Source of the DNA: a virus
Reading direction: 5' to 3' (one strand)
DNA: 50,771 nucleotides
Virus record (IMG/VR): IMGVR_UViG_3300036851_000433
Coordinates: 1-50,771 of that record
Part shown: piece after piece, positions 23,748-31,146 of the stretch
How the letters are laid out: each line of letters starts with the position of its first letter
Numbering within the stretch: the first letter of the stretch is position 1
Translations under genes and position numbers: made by a program
Notes under the pieces: model-generated
Told to the model about the DNA's origin: nothing
Seen by the model: the letters and a program-made list of their open reading frames with translations, nothing else
The model's database searches: none

Positions 23748-24902
23748 ATGCCCGTAACGATCAACAAGGGCCTCTCGGTCCAGACCAGCGGATCGAATCC
23801 GGGGATGTGGGGCGCTGGGTCCTCAGAGGCCCTGAACGAGGGCGTGTTCGAGCCGCTCGACGATATCCTGGGCGGCCTCAACACCGTCGCGCTCACCTCC
23901 TCCAATGTCGATCTGACCCAGGCCCAGGGCTGGCGCCTGATCCAGAGGCTGACGGGCGCGCTGCTGGCCAACGTCACCGTCACCAGCCCCAACATCGGCT
24001 TCAACCTCATCGAGAACGCCACCACGGGGAACTTCACCGTGACGTGGCGGTTTACGGGGGGCGTGGGGGGAACGGTGGTGGTGCCGCAGGGCACGCGGGC
24101 GCTGGTCTTCGCCGACGCCACCAACGGGGTGCGCTTTGCTACCCAGGCCCTCGCCAACGAGGCGCTGATCCTCTCGCGGAGCGCCAACGACACCAACGAA
24201 TACGAGGTGCTGTCGCTACGGTCGGGGAACGGGTCGGGCAACAAGGGCTCGGACCGGATCGTGGGCTCCGGGTCCAACGCGGTGGCCGAGCGGCGGCGCT
24301 ATATCGGCTCGACCGAGATCGAGCGGCTGACCACGTCGCTGGCCTTGATGAATATCCTGTTCGGGGTCGGGGGCAGCATCCGGCTGAGCCCGAGCGGGTT
24401 CCTGGACCTGACGGAGATAGCCGCGCCGGCGAATCCATCGGCCAACGTGGCGCGCTTCGGCGTTGTGGATGAGGGCGGCACGACTAACGCCACATGGCGC
24501 GACTCGGCTGGCGTCGTCAGCGGTCTCAGGGTCGCCTCGGCTGCAGAGATGGAGGCGGCAACTTCGCTGCTACGCCATGTGCCGCCGGGACGGCAGCACT
24601 TCCATCCGGGGCACCCGAAGGCGTGGGGGCGAGCGGCGGGCGACGGGACGCTGGTGTCGGGTTCCTACAACGTCGCCTCGGTCGTGCGGAACTCGACTGG
24701 CAACTACACGGTGGCGCTCACCAACGCCATGGCCAATACAAATTATGTTGCGAAAGCCGATGTTGCCGAGGCGACAAACAACCGGTCGGCTGCGGCGGCT
24801 GTCGCAACGACATCAACCTTTACCGTGATCACGTCCCAGAACACGACTGGGAACCTGATCGATGCGGCGTTTAGCTTTGAGGTGTTCGGTGACATGCCGT
24901 AG
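23748..24902 (+). CDS. Tail fibre / receptor-binding protein (384 aa)
   Basis: An N-terminal phage-binding part is followed by strand repeats (ANVTVTSPNIGFNLIENATT), a neck ending at AAEMEAATSLLRHVPPGR, and a tip domain: HPGHPKAWGRAAGDGTLVSG, NVASVVRNSTGNYTVALTNA, MANTNYVAKA. The tip pattern HPGHPKAW, SYNVxS, GxYTVxxxxAMxxxNY is a recurring receptor-contact domain in fibres (recall). Its last 90 bases overlap a convergent minus-strand gene. Confidence 0.7.
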   Translation: MPVTINKGLSVQTSGSNPGMWGAGSSEALNEGVFEPLDDILGGLNTVALTSSNVDLTQAQGWRLIQRLTGALLANVTVTSPNIGFNLIENATTGNFTVTWRFTGGVGGTVVVPQGTRALVFADATNGVRFATQALANEALILSRSANDTNEYEVLSLRSGNGSGNKGSDRIVGSGSNAVAERRRYIGSTEIERLTTSLALMNILFGVGGSIRLSPSGFLDLTEIAAPANPSANVARFGVVDEGGTTNATWRDSAGVVSGLRVASAAEMEAATSLLRHVPPGRQHFHPGHPKAWGRAAGDGTLVSGSYNVASVVRNSTGNYTVALTNAMANTNYVAKADVAEATNNRSAAAAVATTSTFTVITSQNTTGNLIDAAFSFEVFGDMP

Positions 24903-25037
24903 TCCACGCTCTCGTGCCAGCGTCTCGGAGATGAGAGCTAGTCCGCATTTGGTGCACTCGGAAGCACCTTCGGCGATGTCACGGTGGTGGCGGCGGTGCA
25001 TGAGCCTGCACCAATTGGCCTTCAGGTCTTCAATCAT
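24813..25037 (-). CDS. Small Cys/His-rich protein (74 aa)
   Basis: Contains WCRLMHRRHHRDIAEGASEC then TKCGLAL, a C...H...CxxC arrangement that could bind zinc and resembles small RLMH-type phage proteins (recall). The ATG at 25037 has GAAGG 10 bases upstream; a GTG at 25079 is possible. Its 3' end overlaps the fibre gene by 90 bases in antisense. Confidence 0.5.
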   Translation of the reverse strand: MIEDLKANWCRLMHRRHHRDIAEGASECTKCGLALISETLARERGLRHVTEHLKAKRRIDQVPSRVLGRDHGKG

Positions 25038-25152
25038 CTGAGCAAGGCCTTCTGACAAATAACTCTCCCACCACACCACGCCGTCCCCGCCACAGTCAAG
25101 CGCAAGTCAGCCGACCTGACGCAGGCCCGTCCACAGGGGTTCGTTTCCGCCC

Positions 25153-25188
25153 ATGCCCATGCAGAACCCTACGCCGACGAGCCGTTAA
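25153..25188 (+). pseudogene. 11-codon stub resembling the start of the tail hub gene
   Basis: The reading MPMQNPTPTSR stop shares the 13-base start ATGCCCATGCAGA with the 929-aa gene at 26100 (MPMQTLRL). The stub and the real start flank the ClpP-like minus-strand gene, as if that gene had been inserted at the gene's 5' end with a copied flank. Confidence 0.35.
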
Positions 25189-25322
25189 AAGTGGCCCGAT
25201 GTCCACGCACAGCGGACGGCGTGAACCATCCTCAAAGCTTGTCGTGACAGTGCTTGCAGCCGGCTGTTAGGCTCCAAAAAGGAGCAATGGGAGGGATTGT
25301 GATGCTTACCGGTCCGAACGCG

Positions 25323-25877
25323 CTAGCGCTTGAATACCAGGCTATGTATCGGGACTCCCTTGGGAATTTGAGGCTCGCTCACGGCATTGACGAGGCCGAC
25401 GGATGCCGCCCAAGCTGCGTCTTTGGTCCTGGCTTCCGTGAAAAGCTGGACGACATCCCCGGACTGCAAGGATGTGTGCTTGCCGATGATGTCGGCGATC
25501 CTCTTGTGGTCCGCCTCAATCGAGTTGAGGCGCTCCCGTAGGAGCTTGTCATCCAGCCTGAGCTGGCCGTTCAGGTCGAAGCCGACGCCGTGGAACATGA
25601 AGGTTGACTGAGGGCAGGCATAGCGCTCGGCCCCCGCAAGAAAAACGACGTTGCCGATCGAGTCCACATTCCCGACGTTGTGGGTGACGATCTTCACTGG
25701 CAGCGCGCGGAGCGTATTGTAGATCGTGCACCCGTGCATCACGGAGCCGCCGGGTGTTGAAAGGAAGATATGGATCTCAGTGGCGCCCTGATTGCACAGG
25801 GTAGCCAGCGTCGCGATCAGACTCTCCGTCGTATTCGGATTGATCTCCGCAGAGAACGAGACGTAGTGGACGCTCAT
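25323..25877 (-). CDS. ClpP-like serine protease (184 aa)
   Basis: From ATG 25877 (AGGA 9 bases upstream). The ClpP/crotonase fold is recognisable: IHIFLSTPGGSVMHGCTIYN (residues 35-54, the glycine-rich handle region), GNVDSIGNVVFLAGAERYAC (69-88) with Ser73 in the nucleophile position, and STFMFHGVG (91-99) with His96. The C-terminal Asp of the triad is uncertain: Asp153 lies nearby but not at the usual spacing from GLVNAV. It lacks a signal peptide. It is antisense to and far from the capsid genes, so a role as prohead protease is unlikely; it looks like a host-derived moron. A 222-base divergent gap separates it from the hub gene. Confidence 0.75.
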   Translation of the reverse strand: MSVHYVSFSAEINPNTTESLIATLATLCNQGATEIHIFLSTPGGSVMHGCTIYNTLRALPVKIVTHNVGNVDSIGNVVFLAGAERYACPQSTFMFHGVGFDLNGQLRLDDKLLRERLNSIEADHKRIADIIGKHTSLQSGDVVQLFTEARTKDAAWAASVGLVNAVSEPQIPKGVPIHSLVFKR

Positions 25878-25967
25878 CGCGACTGATCCTTTGGCCTGTT
25901 GGCTGAGTGGAAACTGCCTTACCCGAAATCTGGGGTTGAGCCCAACGGTCCCGACCGGCCCGGTGCC

Positions 25968-25995
25968 GGGTTTGTGGGAGAATTTCCACAAACCC
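25968..25995. promoter_or_regulatory. Perfect 10-bp inverted repeat in the divergent gap
   Basis: GGGTTTGTGG (25968-25977), 8-base centre GAGAATTT, CCACAAACCC (25986-25995). No T-run follows on either strand, so an operator between the ClpP-like gene and the hub gene is more likely than a terminator. Confidence 0.5.
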
Positions 25996-26099
25996 TCGCT
26001 CTCGGCTCCGGCGAGTCAGCGTGTCCCGCGTTCTACGATTGTTCCATGCGCAACACAAGGCGGCCGGTGGGCTGGTCCACTGCCTGATCCACGCACCCC

Positions 26100-28889
26100 A
26101 TGCCCATGCAGACCCTGCGCCTGCGCCCCGGCGTCAATGCCGAGCTGACACCGTCATTGGTGGAAGCCGGCATCGCCGAGTCGCGGCTGATCCGCTTCCG
26201 GGCCGGGCTGCCGGAGAAGCTCGGCGGCTGGCGGCGGTTCTACAACAACGCGGTCGGGGGAGTGCCCAAGGCGCTGCATGCCTGGCTGGACCTCAACGAG
26301 GTGAAGCGCCTGGCGGTGGGATCGACCGAGATCCTGGGGGCCATCTCGGGGACCCAGGGCTCGAGGGTGCTGACCGACCTCACCCCGCAGACCAGGGCCT
26401 CGGGGCTCGATTCGGGCAACGACCGCTTCACCAAGGTGCTGCTGCACTTCGATGGGGCGGATGCGTCCACCACCATCACGGACTCCAACCGGGGAGGATC
26501 GGCGCACACGTGGACGGCGGCCGGTAACGCCCAGATCGACACGGCGCAGAGCAAGTTCGGTGGGGCGTCGGGGCTGTTCGATGGTACCGGCGACTGGATC
26601 ACGACGCCGGACAGCGCGGATTTCGCGCTGGGGGCTGGGGATTGGACGGTCGACCTCTGGTTTAACTGCAATGCGGCTGGCGGCACGGTTGAGCGGTTGG
26701 CGGGACAGTGCGACTCCACACCCACCGATGCATCGTCCTCATTTCGCATATTGAGAACCGCAGGCAATCTCATTGCTGCGTCAACGCAAGTCGGCTCTAC
26801 ATCATTCGCGGTTACAGGCACCACTCAGTTTACGAATGCCGTCAACACTGGCTGGCATCACATGGCATTTGTTAGGACCGGCGACATACTCAGGCTGTTT
26901 ATCGACGGCGTGCAGGAAGGTGGGGATGTTGCGATAACTGGCACCGTCAACGACAGTTCGAATGCTCTACGTGTCGGCACAACTGGAGAGGTAACGACCG
27001 ACCCCTGGACCGGCTGGATCGACGAGTTCCGCCTGTCCGTAGGGGTGGCACGCTGGACGGAGAACTTCACCCCTCCCAGCGTCGGCTACTACGCCCCCAC
27101 CTTCTCCACCACCAACCTCTCCCCCAACGTCGTCATCGAGGACCTGACCCTTTCAGGCGCCATCACCGAGTTCGACTCGGTGGAGTTCAAGACCCCCATC
27201 TCGGTGGGCGGGCTGATCCTGTCGGGCGTCTATCCGGTCGCCCTGACGCTCGGGGCCAACACCTTCCGCATCGTCGCGGGCGCCAACGCCACGGCCACCG
27301 TCAACGACGGCGGGGCGGTGCCGGTGTTCGATTCCACCTCGGGGACCGCGGCCATCGCCGTGACGCTGGAGGACCACGCCCTGTCGCTGGGGGGCAAGAT
27401 CAACTTCCCCATCTCCACCACGGTGGGCGGGGTGCCTGTCTTCGGCACCTACGCCGCGACCGCGGTCGGCAGTGTCGACGAGTTCACCATCGCCGGGGCG
27501 ACGCTGGCGGGCTCCACCGAGACGGTGGCCATGAACGACGGGGAGCCCTACCTCGTCTATCACATCGCCATCGGCCCGGTGCCTGCGGCCACGGGCTACA
27601 GCATCGGCGCCTATTCGGAGGGGACATATTCCATCGGCGCGGCCGTGGCGGCCCAGACGGGAGATCCCATCGATGCGCCGGACTGGAGCCTCGACAACTG
27701 GGGCGAGATCCTGCTGGCCAACCCGGAGGGCATGGGCCTCTACCAGTGGCAGCCCAACACGGGGCTGCAGAACGCGCGGCTGATCTCGGGCAACGGGGCA
27801 CCATCGCAGTGCACGGCCGCGTTCGTGTCGATGCAGACGCAGATGCTGATCGCACTGGGGGCAACGGATGCGATCGGCATCGGCAACGACCGCGACCCAC
27901 TCCTGGTGAAGTGGACCGACACGGGGGATTTCACGGACTTCCAGCCGGGCGTCGCTTCGCTTGCAGGCTCGCGGCGCCTCTCGACGGGCTCGCAGATCGT
28001 GGGCGGCATGGCCTCCACCAACCAGGAGCTGATCTGGACCGATCTTGGCCTGTGGGCCATGTCCTTCCTGGGCTCGCTCGCGGCCGGGGTGTGGGGGTTC
28101 AACGAGATCGGCTTCAACTGCGGGCTGATGGGCAAGCATGCCAGGGTGCGGCTCGGCTCCAATGTCTACTGGATGGGCCAGTCCAACTTCTTCGTGCTGA
28201 CGGGGTCCGGGGTGGCGGTGATCCCCTGCACCGTGTGGGATGCGGTGTTCCAGGACATCAACCGGGAGATCGACGCGGAGTATCTCGCCGCCACGGGCGT
28301 GGAGCGGCCGTATGCGGCCAAGTCGTTCGCGTGGGCCAACACGCCGTTCAACGAGGTGTTCTTCTTCTTCCCGCGCGCCTCCACCGGGGCGACCGAGCCG
28401 GACTATTACGTCAAACTCAACGTCGCTGAGGGTTGGGATCACGGCCCGCTCGCTCGCTCCGCCGGCATCGACCAGTCCATCGTCGGCATGCCCATCTCGG
28501 CGTCGCCGGCTGGCGTCATCTACGAGCACGAGACGGCGCGCGATGACGACGGGCAGCCGATCACGGCGTACATCGAGTCCGGATGGTTCCCCATCGCAGA
28601 AGGGGAGTATAAGGTCTTCCTCGATTGGGTCCTGCCTGACATGAAGTGGTCAGAGCGCGGCGGGTCTGAGAATGCCAACGTGACCATCCAGTTCTACAGC
28701 CGCGACTATCCCGGCGATGAGGATGGTGAGCGGACCTACGGGCCGTTCACCGTAACGAAGGCGACGAAATTCATCTCCCCGCGGCTGAGGGGTCGGCTTG
28801 CGAAGATCCGGGTGGGGAGCAGCGATGTGGGGTCGTTCTGGCGGCTCGGTGCGATCCGCTACAGAGCGGCGCCGGACGGGAAGAACTGA
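26100..28889 (+). CDS. Large tail hub / stabilisation-type protein with inserted LamG domain (929 aa)
   Basis: The N-terminus (LRPGVNAELTPSLVEAGIAE, SRLIRFRAGLPEKLGGW) is characteristic of podoviral tail-hub or DNA-stabilisation proteins, as is the C-terminal part with WTDLGLWAMSFLGSLAAGVW and GFNEIGFNCGLMG. Between about residues 110 and 310 lies a LamG/concanavalin-like domain (VLLHFDGADASTTITDSNRG, GASGLFDGTGDWITTPDSAD, TVDLWFN, WHHMAFVRTGDILRLFIDG), a carbohydrate-binding fold. The DNA of this segment is visibly poorer in GC than its surroundings, so the domain may be a late acquisition. It probably contributes to host binding at the tail. Confidence 0.7.
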   Translation: MPMQTLRLRPGVNAELTPSLVEAGIAESRLIRFRAGLPEKLGGWRRFYNNAVGGVPKALHAWLDLNEVKRLAVGSTEILGAISGTQGSRVLTDLTPQTRASGLDSGNDRFTKVLLHFDGADASTTITDSNRGGSAHTWTAAGNAQIDTAQSKFGGASGLFDGTGDWITTPDSADFALGAGDWTVDLWFNCNAAGGTVERLAGQCDSTPTDASSSFRILRTAGNLIAASTQVGSTSFAVTGTTQFTNAVNTGWHHMAFVRTGDILRLFIDGVQEGGDVAITGTVNDSSNALRVGTTGEVTTDPWTGWIDEFRLSVGVARWTENFTPPSVGYYAPTFSTTNLSPNVVIEDLTLSGAITEFDSVEFKTPISVGGLILSGVYPVALTLGANTFRIVAGANATATVNDGGAVPVFDSTSGTAAIAVTLEDHALSLGGKINFPISTTVGGVPVFGTYAATAVGSVDEFTIAGATLAGSTETVAMNDGEPYLVYHIAIGPVPAATGYSIGAYSEGTYSIGAAVAAQTGDPIDAPDWSLDNWGEILLANPEGMGLYQWQPNTGLQNARLISGNGAPSQCTAAFVSMQTQMLIALGATDAIGIGNDRDPLLVKWTDTGDFTDFQPGVASLAGSRRLSTGSQIVGGMASTNQELIWTDLGLWAMSFLGSLAAGVWGFNEIGFNCGLMGKHARVRLGSNVYWMGQSNFFVLTGSGVAVIPCTVWDAVFQDINREIDAEYLAATGVERPYAAKSFAWANTPFNEVFFFFPRASTGATEPDYYVKLNVAEGWDHGPLARSAGIDQSIVGMPISASPAGVIYEHETARDDDGQPITAYIESGWFPIAEGEYKVFLDWVLPDMKWSERGGSENANVTIQFYSRDYPGDEDGERTYGPFTVTKATKFISPRLRGRLAKIRVGSSDVGSFWRLGAIRYRAAPDGKN

Positions 28890-28901
28890 GGGGGCGCGGC
28901 G

Positions 28902-29741
28902 ATGGCGACACCTCTGGCTGTGCTCCAGCTTGCGCGGCGGTATGCGGATGGCGGGAGTGCGCCGCCGCTTGTGGATGACATCACGCTGGCCGGTGGCAGC
29001 ATCACGAGGGATCGGCGTCCGAGCGTCGGCCCGCTGCCGCCGCCATCGAGCGGTCAGCAGTTAGCGACTTGGCTCGCATCGCGGGGCTGGCCCCGGTGGC
29101 AGGCCGACCGCATCGGCCTGGCTGCCGGCTTCACGCCGATGGCTGCCGGATACGACGCGGGGCAAGCGGCTGGGCGAGGCGACTGGCCAGGGGCTGGGCT
29201 AGCGGCTTTTGGCGCGCTCCCGGCCGCTCGCCTCCCAGCCAGCCTCAGAGCTACGGCACGGCATCGGTTTCACGATCTCAACGATGCCCAATTGAATGAC
29301 CTGAGCCGCTGGCTGACGGGCTCCTATCACGATCTTCGTCGCGGCGTGCACGGCCTGCCAGAGGATGTAGCACAATCCGCTTTGCGCGTGTGGCCAGATG
29401 ATTTTGGTCTCCGCCTGGATAACGCCATCTATGGCCCAGGGCGCTACGCTTCTCACTCAAGAAGTCGGGTCGAAGGTGATGTGGGCACTCCGCTTGGCGG
29501 GACATCCGCCTACCGCATCCGCGATATTGAGGATCCACAGGCCGTCTTTGAAGCGCTTGACCACGCTCGCTACGCGAGCAGGGATTGGCTCGATGCTGAC
29601 AGGCTAACGCTTCTGGGCGAGCGAAGCTCCTCCGCGCGCATGCTCGACGCCGGGACCGATCTCGGCGAGTTTTTGTTTAGGCACCCGTTAGTAATCCAGC
29701 AATGGCGTGTCGGGAGGTCGGGTGCAGACTGGCGGCGCTGA
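28902..29741 (+). CDS. YADGG-family protein with variable C-terminus, copy 1 (279 aa)
   Basis: Residues 1-17 (MATPLAVLQLARRYADGG) and a following block of about 90 residues (LATWLASRGWPRWQADRIGL, GAGLAAFGALPAARLP) are shared with the gene at 37733 and, in the first part, 38759. Codons differ at many synonymous sites, so the similarity is old and kept at protein level. After about residue 115 the sequence is unrelated to the paralogues, less GC-rich, and of unknown function (RFHDLNDAQLNDLSRWLTGS, DDFGLRLDNAIYGPGRY). It lies immediately downstream of the tail hub. Confidence 0.65.
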   Translation: MATPLAVLQLARRYADGGSAPPLVDDITLAGGSITRDRRPSVGPLPPPSSGQQLATWLASRGWPRWQADRIGLAAGFTPMAAGYDAGQAAGRGDWPGAGLAAFGALPAARLPASLRATARHRFHDLNDAQLNDLSRWLTGSYHDLRRGVHGLPEDVAQSALRVWPDDFGLRLDNAIYGPGRYASHSRSRVEGDVGTPLGGTSAYRIRDIEDPQAVFEALDHARYASRDWLDADRLTLLGERSSSARMLDAGTDLGEFLFRHPLVIQQWRVGRSGADWRR

Positions 29742-29742
29742 C

Positions 29743-30186
29743 TCATTCGAGCGCCTGCAACGCCAGCACAATCAGCCGCGGATACCGAAACCCGCGCCCT
29801 TGCTCGATCCCTTCGATGGTGCGCGCCGGAATGCCTAGCACGGTTTCAGCTAACTGAACGCTGGTGTCGGTCTTGACCCGCCAGTCCTTGAGCAGGTTGG
29901 CCAGCTCGGCCTTGTCCGTTTCCGTGCTGGCAAGGTCCAACTCCGGTGGGTCGTTTGGGTCTGCTCCCGCCTCTTTCAGGGCCGCGCGGATTTTCCGGTT
30001 GTCGAGCGTCCGCAGAGCGCCGCGCGCGTACATGGCATAGCTGCCGGTGCTTGAGTTGTGCATGAGGAGCCCGCGCTCACCGTCGCTGGGATGCTCCACC
30101 TGTCCCACCAGGACGTGCCCCCTGGGAAGGGGAAAACGTGTCGCAAGCATGCGTTGAATGGGCGAGAGGGTCAGGTCGATAAGCAT
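29743..30186 (-). CDS. HTH transcriptional regulator (147 aa)
   Basis: The C-terminal third (LANLLKDWRVKTDTSVQLAE then TVLGIPARTIEGIEQGRGF) is an XRE-type helix-turn-helix: helix 2 around QLAETVLG and recognition helix around ARTIEGIEQGR. The N-terminal part is beta-rich (GHVLVGQVEHPSDGERGLLM, YARGALRTLDN). It is read from its own promoter at 30224-30252, which contains three CGCGTAG half-sites, so autorepression is likely. It ends 2 bases from the stop of the plus-strand gene before it. Confidence 0.7.
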   Translation of the reverse strand: MLIDLTLSPIQRMLATRFPLPRGHVLVGQVEHPSDGERGLLMHNSSTGSYAMYARGALRTLDNRKIRAALKEAGADPNDPPELDLASTETDKAELANLLKDWRVKTDTSVQLAETVLGIPARTIEGIEQGRGFRYPRLIVLALQALE

Positions 30187-30223
30187 CGGTCGGCTCCATG
30201 AGATTTAGCAGTATCGCAGTCAA

Positions 30224-30252
30224 TATATACGCGCGTCGCGTAGTCTTGTCTA
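30224..30252 (-). promoter_or_regulatory. Sigma70-like promoter of the HTH regulator
   Basis: On the minus strand: TAGACA (30252-30247), 17-base spacer, TATATA (30229-30224), about 38 bases before the ATG at 30186. Best-fitting promoter in the window. Confidence 0.6.
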
Positions 30253-30266
30253 CGCGCAACGCGTAG
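30237..30266. promoter_or_regulatory. Operator cluster of three CGCGTAG half-sites
   Basis: CGCGTAG at 30237-30243, its reverse complement CTACGCG at 30250-30256, and CGCGTAG again at 30260-30266. The cluster covers the -35 and spacer of the minus-strand promoter and lies 20 bases before the next plus-strand gene, so it could control both directions. Confidence 0.6.
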
Positions 30267-30285
30267 ATAAAGCGGAGAACCGCGA

Positions 30286-30492
30286 ATGTACCCTGCAGCG
30301 CCGGTAGGCCCGACTGGAGCCCCGGTCCAGTCCATCGCCTCGGCCACCGCCTCACAGGTGAAGGACACCGAACGGGGACTGCTGAACCAGCTGGTGGGGA
30401 AGATGGTGGACGACGTAGGGACGCAGAGCGCGGCGCTGGTGACGGCGCTGGAGGCGCTCGCGGCCGCGATCGAAGCCAAGGTGTCGGTGTGA
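30286..30492 (+). CDS. Small helical tail-module protein (68 aa)
   Basis: The helix LLNQLVGKMVDDVGTQSAAL then VTALEALAAAIEAK is paralogous to the N-terminal part of the next gene (TQVVGKLLEALQGGSADLIT then AIEAVTAAV). Collagen-like GPTGAP at the start. Coupled to the next gene by GTGA. Possibly a chaperone or stalk segment for the tip protein. Confidence 0.55.
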   Translation: MYPAAPVGPTGAPVQSIASATASQVKDTERGLLNQLVGKMVDDVGTQSAALVTALEALAAAIEAKVSV

Positions 30493-31067
30493 ATGCGCTC
30501 GATCCCCAGCTTGCGGGCGCGACCGTCTCCACCACTGAGGCGACCAACGCCAAGATGCTCACGCAGGTGGTGGGCAAGCTGCTGGAGGCCCTGCAGGGGG
30601 GCAGCGCGGACCTGATAACGGCGATTGAGGCGGTGACGGCGGCGGTCGGGGCGTTGCCCATTTACGAACAGGGCACGTGGACGCCGGCGCTCACATTCGC
30701 CACGCCGGGAAATCTCGTAGTCGCCTACAGCGTGCAGGCCGGCGAATACGTGCGGTTGGGCAATCTGGTCATCGCCCAGTTCCTAATCACCACCTCCACA
30801 TTTACACATACCACTGCAAGTGGCGACGCGCGGATCACCGGTCTCCCGTTCACGAACGGAGCATTGACCAGGCGCGGTCCGCTGTCTTGGCAGAGGATTA
30901 CGAAGGCGGGCTACACCGATATCGCTGCAGCGCTCACGGCAGGCGCGAACATCCTGATTCTCCAAGCGTCTGGGAGCACCTTGGATGTCAGTCAGGTAAC
31001 TGCTGCCGATATGCCGACCAGTGGGGTCGTGATCCTTGCAGGCACCATCGTCTACCGTACAGCATGA
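30489..31067 (+). CDS. Tail tip / receptor-binding protein (192 aa)
   Basis: GTG start inside a GTGA overlap. The N-terminal helix resembles the preceding small protein. The C-terminal domain EQGTWTPALTF, YSVQAGEYVRLGNLVIAQF, SGDARITGLPF is the well-known phage and pyocin tip domain (pattern G-T-W-T-P, Y-x-x-Q-x-G-x-Y-x-x-x-G-x-x-V, I-x-G-L-P-F). Likely contacts the cell surface. Confidence 0.68.
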   Translation: MNALDPQLAGATVSTTEATNAKMLTQVVGKLLEALQGGSADLITAIEAVTAAVGALPIYEQGTWTPALTFATPGNLVVAYSVQAGEYVRLGNLVIAQFLITTSTFTHTTASGDARITGLPFTNGALTRRGPLSWQRITKAGYTDIAAALTAGANILILQASGSTLDVSQVTAADMPTSGVVILAGTIVYRTA

Positions 31068-31074
31068 ACCACCC

Positions 31075-31146
31075 ATGTCCTTCATAGACCGCCTCATCGC
31101 CATCGAATCCGGCGGCAACCCGTGGGTGTGGAACCGCCATGTCTGA
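31075..31146 (+). pseudogene. 23-codon start of a lytic-transglycosylase-like gene
   Basis: Reads MSFIDRLIAIESGGNPWVWN followed by RHV and a stop. IDRLIxIESGGNP is the catalytic-Glu opening of SLT-type transglycosylases. It stops where the tail-lysozyme gene starts (8-base overlap ATGTCTGA). It may be the stub left when the SLT gene was replaced, or a coupling leader peptide. Confidence 0.4.

Noticed and set aside
25258-25283. Terminator hairpin GGCTCCAAAAAGGAGCAA
   Set aside because: Stem of 5-6 bp without a T-run in either direction; too weak to list.
25302-25541. Plus-strand gene starting after GGGAGGG
   Set aside because: The ribosome-binding site is good, but after seven codons the frame is antisense to the ClpP-like gene. 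Kept only as part of the stub observation.
25323-25877. ClpP-like protein as the prohead maturation protease
   Set aside because: It is about 8 kb from the capsid gene, on the opposite strand, and unlinked to scaffold or portal; prohead proteases are normally cotranscribed with them.
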